Source: Gloeomargarita sp. SKYB120
GTDB lineage: Bacteria > Cyanobacteriota > Cyanobacteriia > Gloeomargaritales > Gloeomargaritaceae
NCBI GenBank assembly: GCA_025062155.1
Contig: JANXAM010000014.1
Span: 1-44,736 of the forward strand
DNA: 44,736 nucleotides
Direction: 5' to 3'
Shown here: positions 8,382-16,526 of the stretch, piece after piece
Position numbering within the stretch: position 1 is the first letter of the stretch
How the letters are laid out: every line of letters starts with the position of its first letter
The notes under the pieces: generated by a model
What the model was told of the DNA's origin: nothing
Database searches by the model: none
Seen by the model: the letters and a program-made list of their open reading frames with translations, nothing else
Position numbers and translations under genes: made by a program

Positions 8382-11087
8382 GTGACCGCGAAAGCAAGCA
8401 ATGGTTTTTACCTGCAAGACCCTGTCGGTGATGGCAATCCGGCCACGTCTGACGGGATTTTTGTCTTCACGGGTAGCGGTTCACCTATCCTGAGCACGAT
8501 TGCTGTTGGGAAAAGCTATCAGGTCAGCGGCAAGGTGACCGAGTTTGGCACCGGTCTCAATCTCACCATTACTCAGATAACGAGTCCGACGGTCACGCCG
8601 ATTGCGTCGCTTGGGACAGTGACGCCCACCGTCATCGGAGCGCTGGGCGGTCCGGGTGTGCGTGTTCCGCCAACGCAAGTAATTGATGATGACAATTTCA
8701 CGGCCTTTGAGCCTGCAACGGACGGAATCGATTTCTTTGAGTCCCTTGAGGGGATGGTGGTTACTATCCGTAATTTCGTGGCGGTTGCACCGACGTTTGG
8801 TTCTGGGAATAATGCCAACATTTGGGGACTCTCTGATCAGGGCAAAGGTTCAACTGGCTTGAGTTTGCGGGGGACGAGCAACATTGCCCCTGGAGACTTT
8901 AATCCTGAAAAAATCCAAATCCGTCAAAACGACACGATTCTCCCCGGTTTTGCATTCCCAAATGTCAATGTGGGGGACCGCCTAGGGGATATAACGGGTG
9001 TTGTAACCTACAGCGGTGGCAATTACGAAATTATCCCCATTCAGCCCTTCAGGGTCGTGAATCCTACGGCTTTGACACCGGAAGTGACAACCTTCCCCAG
9101 GCTCGCCAATCGGAGCAACCAACAGTTACTCATTGCTAGCTACAACGTGCTCAATCTTGACCCTAATGACAACGATGGGGATACGGATATTGCGGATGGG
9201 AGGTTTGCAACCATTGCCCGGCATATTGTTAATAACTTAGCTGCCCCTGATATTATTGGTTTGCAAGAGATTCAAGACAATAGCGGGAGAGTGGATGATG
9301 GCACGACGTCTGCTACCGTGACTCTCCAGACACTGGTTGATGCTATTGACTTGGCCGATGATGGCCGGTTAAACGGTAGCTTGGTTTATCGGTTCATTGA
9401 CAACCCCTTTATTATCAATAACCAGGTAGGGGGTGAACCAAGTGGGAACATCCGCACGGCTTTCCTGTACAATCCAGCGCGGGTTGCGGTGGTTCCCAAT
9501 TCGGTGGGGACGCTTGACCCCAATGGTAACTTCACCCAAAGCCCCGTTAATTTCTTCAATAGTCGTCCGCCGCTGGTAGCCCGTTTTGTCTTTCTCCCTA
9601 ACGGGCAGGAACTTACGATTGTGAATAATCACTTCACGTCAAAAGGCGGTAGCGCACCTTTGTTTGGCACCGTCCAGAATTTTGCCGCCTTGCAGGAAGA
9701 CACCAACGTGAATGCTGGGTTGGCAAACCGTCGTCTCCAGGCCCAGGCGGTGGCAAACTATCTCAACTTTGTGCGCTCCCGCAACCCCGATGCCAACCTG
9801 GTGGTGCTGGGAGACTTAAATGAGTTTGAGTTTGTGTCACCGCTACAGATTGTGGCGGGCACCTTGCAGAGCAGTCCCGATGGTTTGAGTGTTACGCCGA
9901 CGAGACAACCGGCTTTTATGCGGAATTTGATTGACACTTTGCCCGAAAATGAACGCTACAGTTTTATTTTTCAAGGAAATTCCCAGTCCCTAGACCACAT
10001 CTTGGTATCCACCAACCTCGAAATCAACGCCAAGATTGACATTGTCCATGTCAATAGTGAATTTGCAACGACGCCGAGTACCGCTAGTGACCACGAGCCA
10101 CTCGTCGCGCTCATCAATTTCACCATCAGGGGGACGACGGGCAACGACGTTCTCACGAGTGGGGATACGGATGACGTCATGGATGGGGACACGGGTAGCG
10201 ACACACTGGATGGTCGTGGCGGGGATGATGTGCTCATCGGTAGTTCCGGCAATGACCGGCTGTTGGGTGGACTAGGCAATGATTTACTCAGTGGCGGCTC
10301 CGGCTCTGACGAGCTTTTGGGTGGGCCGGGAAATGATGTCCTTGATGGGGGGTCTGGCTTTGATGAACTCACCGGTGGTCAGGGGAATGATGTCCTTGAT
10401 GGCGGTTCCGGTTTCGATACGGTTATTGAAGGGTACACCGGTTCCAGCGATGGCCAATACCTGATTACAGACCAGGCCATCATCCACAGGAATGCAGCCG
10501 GTACAGCCCTCGTACCTGACGGTCTCGGAGAAGATACGCTCATCAGCATCGAAAGGGTAGTCCTTACCGGCGGCAACGGCAATGAAGTTTTCGACGCCAG
10601 TGGATTCAGTGGTGTATTGGGTGTGGAGTTGAACGGGGGGGCTGGGAACGATGTACTCGTTGGCGGTTTCGGGACGGATGTGCTTACCGGTGGTGCTGGG
10701 AGTGACCGCTTTGGGTTCACCGCCAGCGCTGCGTTTAGTGCTTCGGCCCACAACCCTGACGTGATTACGGATTTCGACCCCAATCAGGATTTCCTTGTGC
10801 TGAGCCGCACGATGTTTGATGGCTTCGTTGAAGGGACTGCGAGTGGCACGCTGCTCAGTGGTGGCACGCCCGTAAGCAGCGGTGATTTTGCCGTTATCAA
10901 CGTTCCCTTGTCCCAGGAGCAGGCCGTTGCGGGTAATGCCACAGCTCTAATTGTGTACAACCAGCAAACGGGTCACTTGTTCTATAACCAGAATCGGGGC
11001 GTGGCCGGCTTTGGAACTGGCGGCCTGTTGGCCACACTGGTGGGTACCCCCAACCTGACTGCTAGTCGGGTCTTACTCGTCCCCTGA
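8382..11087 (+). CDS. Secreted RTX nuclease, main part: OB-fold, EEP endonuclease domain and Ca-binding repeats
   Basis: The frame opens just after the frameshift near 8284; the first start-like codon is GTG 8382 (901 residues). Residues 1-80 look like an OB-fold of secreted nucleases. Residues about 245-580 are an endonuclease/exonuclease/phosphatase domain. Its expected residues are present: N255 in SYNVLNL, E296 in LQEIQD, H417 in NNHFTSKGG, D478 and N480 in GDLN, D538-H539 and D570-H571 in SDHEP. Residues about 584-775 hold RTX nonapeptides of the G-G-x-G-N/S-D-x-L type, which bind calcium, and the protein ends with an RTX-type C-terminal region. The likely role is extracellular DNA degradation or phosphodiester hydrolysis after type I export. 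If translation cannot cross the frameshift, the nuclease domain has no normal start. Confidence 0.75.
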   Translation: MTAKASNGFYLQDPVGDGNPATSDGIFVFTGSGSPILSTIAVGKSYQVSGKVTEFGTGLNLTITQITSPTVTPIASLGTVTPTVIGALGGPGVRVPPTQVIDDDNFTAFEPATDGIDFFESLEGMVVTIRNFVAVAPTFGSGNNANIWGLSDQGKGSTGLSLRGTSNIAPGDFNPEKIQIRQNDTILPGFAFPNVNVGDRLGDITGVVTYSGGNYEIIPIQPFRVVNPTALTPEVTTFPRLANRSNQQLLIASYNVLNLDPNDNDGDTDIADGRFATIARHIVNNLAAPDIIGLQEIQDNSGRVDDGTTSATVTLQTLVDAIDLADDGRLNGSLVYRFIDNPFIINNQVGGEPSGNIRTAFLYNPARVAVVPNSVGTLDPNGNFTQSPVNFFNSRPPLVARFVFLPNGQELTIVNNHFTSKGGSAPLFGTVQNFAALQEDTNVNAGLANRRLQAQAVANYLNFVRSRNPDANLVVLGDLNEFEFVSPLQIVAGTLQSSPDGLSVTPTRQPAFMRNLIDTLPENERYSFIFQGNSQSLDHILVSTNLEINAKIDIVHVNSEFATTPSTASDHEPLVALINFTIRGTTGNDVLTSGDTDDVMDGDTGSDTLDGRGGDDVLIGSSGNDRLLGGLGNDLLSGGSGSDELLGGPGNDVLDGGSGFDELTGGQGNDVLDGGSGFDTVIEGYTGSSDGQYLITDQAIIHRNAAGTALVPDGLGEDTLISIERVVLTGGNGNEVFDASGFSGVLGVELNGGAGNDVLVGGFGTDVLTGGAGSDRFGFTASAAFSASAHNPDVITDFDPNQDFLVLSRTMFDGFVEGTASGTLLSGGTPVSSGDFAVINVPLSQEQAVAGNATALIVYNQQTGHLFYNQNRGVAGFGTGGLLATLVGTPNLTASRVLLVP

Positions 11088-11194
11088 AGCGCCGGTCGTT
11101 GACGGCCTGCTTATGCTACTGTTGACGGGACGCTCTCAGAAGGGAGTGCGCAAGTGGTGCAGCCTATTGCCTCCTGGCGCATGGGTTGCCGGCA

Positions 11195-11839
11195 ATGAGT
11201 TCCCCCCAGGCGCGACCGGAGTTGCCGCTGGCGCTGGTGGAAACCTCGTTTTTGGCGAGTGCAGCTAGCTTGGCCTGGTTGACGAGTTTTTACCTGGGTT
11301 TGACGCCGGTGCTGCGGTTGTTTCTGCCGATTCCGTTGGCCATGGCGACCCGTCGCTGGGGGCATCGCTGGGGCTGGCTGGGATTAATCACCACGTTTTT
11401 GCTCCTGTCGGTGTTGATGGGACCGCCCCGTGGGTTGGCCTATATCCTGCGCTACGGCTTCCTGGCGGTTATGCTGGGCTATCACTGGCGCCGCGGCACA
11501 GGTTGGGGGATGACCATCCTGCAGGCAATTGGCGTGGGAACGGTGGGTTTTTTTGCCCAGATTGGCGTGCTGTCGGTTTTGGTGGGGGAAGACCTCTGGC
11601 TGTACATCACCAACCAGGCCACGGGGGCGCTGGAATGGCTCCTGGACCGGCTGGGGATTCTCTGGCAACCAACGGTCTGGGCGATTCAAATGGCAACGGT
11701 AGTGCTGGTGATGCTCAACACGGCGGTCTATACCTTGGTGGTGCAATTGATGGCCTGGGCGCTGCTGGAGCGATTGGATGCACCCGTTCCCCCCCCACCG
11801 GTTTGGCTGCGGGCTTGGTTGGGCTTGGATGAACCATGA
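11195..11839 (+). CDS. DUF2232 (YybS-like) membrane protein
   Basis: A polytopic protein of about 214 residues with roughly six hydrophobic segments (for example LTSFYLGLTPVLRLFLPIPLA and GLITTFLLLSVLMGP). The arrangement and the LPIPLAMATRRWG stretch fit the DUF2232 family of bacterial membrane proteins of unproven function; some relatives resemble ECF S components. I take ATG 11195 as the start; TTG 11186 in the same frame is possible. The stop codon overlaps the next gene's ATG by four bases (ATGA), so the pair is translationally coupled. No strong terminator is seen between the RTX nuclease gene and this one. Confidence 0.7.
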   Translation: MSSPQARPELPLALVETSFLASAASLAWLTSFYLGLTPVLRLFLPIPLAMATRRWGHRWGWLGLITTFLLLSVLMGPPRGLAYILRYGFLAVMLGYHWRRGTGWGMTILQAIGVGTVGFFAQIGVLSVLVGEDLWLYITNQATGALEWLLDRLGILWQPTVWAIQMATVVLVMLNTAVYTLVVQLMAWALLERLDAPVPPPPVWLRAWLGLDEP

Positions 11840-12939
11840 TCCAAACCCATAGCCAGCTTCTTCAGGTAGCCGATTGGTGCACCCAGGTGCAAAGGCAGCC
11901 CCCCGCCTTGATTTGCGTGCTGGGATTTACGGAAACCGCTTTGCGCCCAGGGATTTCCGCTGCTGGGGCTACCCCCTGGTCGCGACGGTTTACAGCCGCC
12001 GCCGATGCAGAGTTTTTAATCCATGGCCCCTGTTCCCAACCGGTGTATCCCCTACCGCCCTTGACGGCTGGGGTTTCGCCGGTGTACATCACGCGCGCCC
12101 TGGTACAGGCCCTGGACCTACCGGTGCGTCTGGTCAACGCGGGGTTGCCAGTGCCGCTGTCTGTTCCGGCTATGTCCCTGGGTCCGGTGCTTGCCCGCTG
12201 CGTCAGTACGGGAAACGCCATGGACCGGGCTGCTGTGGATTTACTCTGGCGACAGGGATGGGAGCTGGGAAAACAGCTATTGCAGTCACTTCCGCGGCCC
12301 TACTACGTCATCGGGGAATGTGTGGTGGGAGGAACAACGACGGCCCTAGCGGTATTGACGGGGTTGGGGTGGCCAGCCCAGGGACGGGTCAGTAGCAGCC
12401 ATCCCAAGTGCAATCACGCCCAGAAATGGCACCTGGTGCAAACGGGTTTGCACCATTGCCGTGGCCAGTTGGGCGATCCCTGGTCAGTGGTGGCCGCCCT
12501 GGGTGACCCCATGCAGGTGGTGGTGGCGGCCATGACGCTGGCGATGCACCAGGATACTCCGATTCTGTTGGCGGGGGGAACGCAAATGCTGGCGGTGTGG
12601 GCCTTGATCCAGGCCATCGCCAACCACGAAGCTTTGCCCTGGCAACCCGAACGAGTCCTAGTCGGCACGACCAGTTGGGTGGTTCAAGACCCCAGCGCCC
12701 AGGTCGTTGCCTTGGCGCAGGCGCTGCAAGCACCCTTAGCAACGGCTAACTTGAATTTCCAGGCCTCCAGCTATCCGGCACTGCGGGCCTATGAACAGGG
12801 CTTTGTCAAAGAGGGGGTCGCCGCCGGAGGATGCGCAATCGCAGCCCACCTGTATCGTGGCTGGGGGAACGCCCAAGTGCTGGCTGCTGTGGAAACCCTG
12901 CTCAAGCAGTCGGCAACGCTAGCTTCACCAGACGGCTGA
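11836..12939 (+). CDS. CobT-family nicotinate-nucleotide phosphoribosyltransferase-like protein (UPF0284)
   Basis: The 367-residue protein matches in layout the family related to CobT, the enzyme that makes alpha-ribazole phosphate for the lower ligand of cobamides. Visible features are an N-terminal LICVLGFTETALRPGISAAG, a glycine-rich stretch ECVVGGTTTALAVLTGLGW (about residues 157-175) and a later LLAGGTQMLAVWAL (about 238-251). Canonical CobT carries a catalytic glutamate near the C-terminus; I cannot place it with certainty here, and the UPF0284 branch is not well characterised. Coupled to the upstream DUF2232 gene by a four-base overlap. Its end overlaps the convergent ddl gene by 38 bases. 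Confidence 0.7.
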   Translation: MIQTHSQLLQVADWCTQVQRQPPALICVLGFTETALRPGISAAGATPWSRRFTAAADAEFLIHGPCSQPVYPLPPLTAGVSPVYITRALVQALDLPVRLVNAGLPVPLSVPAMSLGPVLARCVSTGNAMDRAAVDLLWRQGWELGKQLLQSLPRPYYVIGECVVGGTTTALAVLTGLGWPAQGRVSSSHPKCNHAQKWHLVQTGLHHCRGQLGDPWSVVAALGDPMQVVVAAMTLAMHQDTPILLAGGTQMLAVWALIQAIANHEALPWQPERVLVGTTSWVVQDPSAQVVALAQALQAPLATANLNFQASSYPALRAYEQGFVKEGVAAGGCAIAAHLYRGWGNAQVLAAVETLLKQSATLASPDG

Positions 12940-13945
12940 CCAGTTCCGGGTAGGGAATCCCGCTGAGTTCCCAGAGCTTGGGGTACATGCTGATCGAGGT
13001 AAAACCGGGGATGGTGTTGATCTCGTTGACAATCCAGCGGCCCTCGGGGGTCAAAAACCAATCCACCCGCGCCAGGCCTCGCCCCTCGAGCACCTGAAAA
13101 ACCCGCAGGGACAGGCGCTGGACTTCAGCCACCTGGTCGGGCGTGAGATCCGCTGGCGCTTTCAGCAACGCGCCCTGGGCGTCCAGGTATTTGGCGGCGT
13201 AGGAATAGAACTCGTGCTGGGGGATGATTTCGCCAGGAACCGACGCCTGGGGCGGCGACCCATCCAAAATGGCGCATTCGATTTCCCGTCCCACAATGGC
13301 CTGCTCCACCAGCGCTTTGGCGTCGTACCGCCAGGCCAGGGCCAAGGCCGGACCCAATTCATCAGCAGTATGGACTTTGGTGATCCCCACCGACGACCCC
13401 ATGTTGGCCGGTTTCACAAACAGGGGCAACCCCAACTGGGCGACCAACGCTTGCGGGTCGACCGTCTCCCCGCGCCGGTAACAGCGATGGGGGGCCACCG
13501 CCAAACCCGCCTGGGTCAACAGCCGTTTCATCACCTCCTTGTCCATGCCCAGCGCCGAGCCGAGCACACCCGCACCGACAAACGGTAAACCCGCCAGGGT
13601 GAGCAACCCCTGCACCGTGCCATCTTCACCGCAGGGGCCGTGCAGCACCGGAAACACCACGTCCAAGGGCAACAGTTCCCACTGGTGCTGTTGACACACT
13701 GCTAGGCCTTGACCGGGTAGCACGCCCACCGGTGCGAGACCCTGGTCAAAGGTGGGCAACCGCTGGGGGTCCGCCTGCTGGAGCCAGGCCGGGTCGGCCA
13801 ACCACCAGTGCCCCCGCCGTGTGATGCCGATGGGAATTGCCGTGTAATGGGCAGACGCCAACGCCGCCAGGACATTGCGCGCTGATTGCACGGAAATTTC
13901 GTGCTCTGCTGACTGGCCCCCAAACAGCACCCCAACCCGGATCAT
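12902..13945 (-). CDS. ddl: D-alanine--D-alanine ligase
   Basis: An ATP-grasp ligase of 347 residues that joins two D-alanines for peptidoglycan precursor synthesis in the cytoplasm. The N-terminal motif VGVLFGGQSAEHEISVQSA is diagnostic. Further on are VFPVLHGPCGEDGTVQGLL (around 95-113), the ATP-grasp loop FVKPANMGSSVGITKV (around 175-190), and near the end GLARVDWFL with IVNEINTIPGFTSISMYPKL, which carries the Mg-binding E and N. Length is normal. ATG at 13945 overlaps the stop codon of the upstream NYN-domain gene by four bases, so the two are probably coupled. Confidence 0.95.
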   Translation of the reverse strand: MIRVGVLFGGQSAEHEISVQSARNVLAALASAHYTAIPIGITRRGHWWLADPAWLQQADPQRLPTFDQGLAPVGVLPGQGLAVCQQHQWELLPLDVVFPVLHGPCGEDGTVQGLLTLAGLPFVGAGVLGSALGMDKEVMKRLLTQAGLAVAPHRCYRRGETVDPQALVAQLGLPLFVKPANMGSSVGITKVHTADELGPALALAWRYDAKALVEQAIVGREIECAILDGSPPQASVPGEIIPQHEFYSYAAKYLDAQGALLKAPADLTPDQVAEVQRLSLRVFQVLEGRGLARVDWFLTPEGRWIVNEINTIPGFTSISMYPKLWELSGIPYPELVSRLVKLALPTA

Positions 13946-14511
13946 TCCGCCAGCACCGAACTCCGGGTCAAGGGCACCTCCGCGCGCGCAGGGCTGGGGT
14001 CCAGCTTTTCGATATAGGGGCGGATGTCGTTCAGGTCAATATAGCAGTCGGCGGCGTTGCGCAACTCCCGCGCGATCATCCCCTCAGTAGAGACCACAAC
14101 GATATGGGTGTTTTTAGAACGTAGCAGTTCCACCGCCCGTTCAAAGTCGCCGTCGCCGCTAAACAGTACCACTCGGTTGTACTGCTCCACCGTGTTGAAC
14201 ATATCAATCACAATTTCAATATCTAGGTTGGCCTTTTGTAGGTGCCGGTTGGACTGTTCGTCGTAGAATTCCTTGAGCAGTTTTGTGCGCACAGTGTAGC
14301 CCAAGTTAATCAACGCATCCCGAAAGCTTCGCTGGTCGTTGGGGTCCTTGATCCCAGTGTACCAAAAGGCATTCACCAAATGGACATGGGGTTCGCGGGT
14401 AAAGTAGTCCAGCACACGTTTGGGGTCAAAAAACCAACCGTTTTTCTGCTGGGCATAAAACATATTATTCCCATCAATGAAGATGGACAGATACACATGG
14501 GGATAAGTCAT
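13942..14511 (-). CDS. NYN-domain (LabA/DUF88-type) putative RNase
   Basis: A PIN-like NYN domain fills most of this protein of about 189 residues. LSIFIDGNNMFYA gives the first metal-binding Asp, NLDIEIVIDMFN the second acidic cluster, and VVLFSGDGDFERAVELL the third. This is the pattern of LabA-like proteins, which in Synechococcus act in circadian output; many NYN proteins are RNases. I start at ATG 14511; the open frame extends to a TTG at 14550 that would add 13 residues. Its stop overlaps the ddl start codon. Upstream on the same strand lies the CHAT pseudogene, ending 44 bases away. Confidence 0.75.
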   Translation of the reverse strand: MTYPHVYLSIFIDGNNMFYAQQKNGWFFDPKRVLDYFTREPHVHLVNAFWYTGIKDPNDQRSFRDALINLGYTVRTKLLKEFYDEQSNRHLQKANLDIEIVIDMFNTVEQYNRVVLFSGDGDFERAVELLRSKNTHIVVVSTEGMIARELRNAADCYIDLNDIRPYIEKLDPSPARAEVPLTRSSVLAE

Positions 14512-14554
14512 ATCTATCGCTAAAAAAATAGGCTCTCTCCATCTTAGCAAGGTT

Positions 14555-15763
14555 TCACCAGGGATTTCCTACCAGGGTAAAAGCTGCCCAGTTGTGGGGA
14601 TGCGAAAAGTACTGTTCGCCCCCGGACGAGCTAGGTAACGGGAGTCCCCTTTGTTGGCCTTGCCGCCGCCACTCGCCGTCTCGCAGGGTGATTTGCTGTC
14701 GGAGTAAAGCCACCTGCGCCCCTTGCAGTGCGGTGGCCATCAAGGCCAGGGTGCTCTCATCACCTACGGACCAGAGACTGGCCAGCACCGATTTGATGTC
14801 GGCCTTGGCCGCCACTCCCGCAAATCCCATTTCTGCCCCTTTGTCCTCTACCGCCGTTCGGCACGCGTTGAGGACCAGCAAATCCATGCCCTCCCAAGGC
14901 AATTGGGTCATCTCCGACAAGCCTAGACGACGCTCCCAGAACTGGATGTGGGAATCATGGATTGCGCTGGGGCGAAAATCGGTATGGGTGGCAAGATGGA
15001 CAACGTTGTATCGACGTTGGCGCTGTTGGGTCCGCAGTTGGTCAATTGTAAAGGCCGCTCCCGGCCATTAAGTGGTGATGGTCGCCGGTTCAACGGGCAC
15101 GGCTGGTAGCGGGGGATGCTCGAAAAATTCCGACGCCCCTATTGCCAGGACGCGCAAATTCGGCAGGCGGGTGCGGTCATGATTGGTCAAGCTGTAGGCC
15201 GGCATACGCCCCACGGCGTATTTTTCAGTCAAGTCAGTCAAGAACTGTTGCCCGTCGTGCAGAGCAGCAAAGGGCACCGTGCGCAGTCCCGGCCTAGCGC
15301 AAAAAATGAGCGCCTGGATATGCTCTGCCTGCAAGGCCGCCTCCAAGGGAACAATGAGCCACTGGTGTAAAGGGCTTGCGCTAGCGGCAGGTAACGCTCG
15401 AGTTGGTGGGGGTATGGCCTGTAAAAACTGATCCGCCGTCGGTTGCAAAACCTCAGGGACCGCGTCGGTCACCCGTCTGACAACCAGGCCCCCGCTCGGC
15501 AGCATCAGCAGGAGTTCTAGGTCCGTTGCGCGCGGCACTACGTACAGCACAGCCACTCGTTGCAAATCCTGGCCCACCTGCTGTTGGGTCAGCACGGGAA
15601 CGGTCCATTCCATCCGCAGGTGGCATAATCGTCTTTACCAAAGAGCCTCGATTGGGTTGACGGGGTCAAGTCCCAGCGTGACCTGAACGGGCGCAAGCTG
15701 GGGCAAAGCCAGATGGCCTGTCAAACTCAGAACGAATACAACCAAAGCCTGCTGCCGTTGCAT
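14555..15763 (-). pseudogene. CHAT-domain (caspase-like) protein gene with two in-frame TAA stop codons
   Basis: One reading frame runs from ATG 15763 to TAG near 14555 (403 codons) with TAA at 15637-15635 and at 15070-15068 and no frameshift. The first segment, MQRQQALVVFVLSLTGHLAL, looks like a signal peptide. The second (15613-15071) holds LELLLMLPSGG and PLHQWLIVPLEAALQ, the start of a CHAT domain. The third (15067-14555) holds the His of VVHLATHTDF and the Cys of LLVLNACRTA, the expected catalytic dyad, and ends F-T-L-V-G-N-P-W. TPR repeats usual in front of cyanobacterial CHAT domains are missing, so an internal deletion is also likely. Other genes here use TAA as a true stop, so I call this decayed rather than recoded. 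Confidence 0.7.
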
Positions 15764-15775
15764 GACGCCTGGCAC

Positions 15776-15893
15776 GCAGGTAGGGAAAAGGTGCCGTGGA
15801 CACTGCGCCAAAGAACAAGCGGACTTTCTACCCAGGCGCAAAACGATTCTAACCAAACCCCCTGTGGTTTGGCCAATCCCTTGACTTCGTTGA
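15776..15893 (-). pseudogene. Fragment of a TnpB gene related to the copy at 37686-39392
   Basis: An 18-bp exact match, gcaggtagggaaaaggtg, lies at 15776-15793 and at 37936-37953 inside tnpB. The similarity continues with an internal deletion: acccaggcgcaaaac at about 15830-15844 also occurs in tnpB. The translated fragment V-L-R-L-G-R-K-S-A-C aligns with V-L-R-L-G-E-R-P-A-C (residues 458-467 of the intact protein). It is a degraded piece of the C-terminal third of tnpB, on the same strand, ending 13 bp upstream of the CHAT start codon. It shows that the element family has been active here before. Confidence 0.65.
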
Positions 15894-15983
15894 CAGATAT
15901 TCATCTCTGGCTACAAAAGTGCATAAATGGTTCAGCAGTTGGTAACCCGCGCGCGCCACCGGGCTGCTCCCTAATTCCAGGAA

Positions 15984-16526
15984 TTACGCAGACCGACGCT
16001 GAGGCGATGGCGCTTGGTTTAATTCCAGGAGTCCGGGCGGCAACACAAGTTCCAGTCGTCCCTCCGCCAGATTCACCACCGGCACCAGTTCCGGCACAAA
16101 GGGCACCCAATGCACTTGGCCGGTCGGCGTGGTAATTTCTAACAAATCGTTACCGGCGGGAATCACCGCCGTGACCCGCCCCAACATCGCACCGGCATGC
16201 CAGGCGGTGAGACCAATTAAGTCGGGTACGTAGAATTCATCCGGCTCCAGATGAGGACGGTCTGCCTCCGACACCCACAGCGTCGCGCCCCGAAGCTGTA
16301 GAGCTTGTTCAGGGGTTTGAATTTCCTGAAATTGGACAATGTACAGGCGTTTGCCCGGTACAGGACGAGAACGCACCAGCGTCAAGGGTTGGGGTTGCGG
16401 CTGCTGCGGTAGGGAATACCAACGCACCCCCGGCTGGGTAAACCGCTCGGGAAAGTCGGTAAGGGACAAGACTTTGACCTCCCCGCGTAGGGCATGGGGC
16501 GCTAGGATTCGACCGATTTCGCGCAT
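15984..16526 (-). CDS. rimM: 16S rRNA-processing protein RimM
   Basis: RimM helps mature the 3' (head) domain of the 30S ribosomal subunit and binds ribosomal protein S19. This protein of 180 residues starts [19 protein letters not shown], the typical beginning of the RimM barrel. The C-terminal PRC-barrel part carries [14 protein letters not shown] and [20 protein letters not shown]. The frame is open to 16625, but ATG 16526 fits the family; it lies inside the last eight codons of the hybrid kinase gene, so the genes overlap by 25 bases. An 11-bp direct repeat, taattccagga, occurs at 15972-15982 and 16020-16030 around the C-terminal codons, and a 15-bp palindrome covers the stop codon. Confidence 0.9.
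   Translation of the reverse strand: MREIGRILAPHALRGEVKVLSLTDFPERFTQPGVRWYSLPQQPQPQPLTLVRSRPVPGKRLYIVQFQEIQTPEQALQLRGATLWVSEADRPHLEPDEFYVPDLIGLTAWHAGAMLGRVTAVIPAGNDLLEITTPTGQVHWVPFVPELVPVVNLAEGRLELVLPPGLLELNQAPSPQRRSA

Noticed and set aside
10140-10720. Tandem repeats of unknown type
   Set aside because: They are the coding of RTX calcium-binding nonapeptides in the nuclease gene.
15068-15637. Genetic recoding of TAA as a sense codon
   Set aside because: TAA ends many intact genes here (for example those at 27518-27628 and 20106-20825), so the stops in the CHAT gene are better explained by decay.
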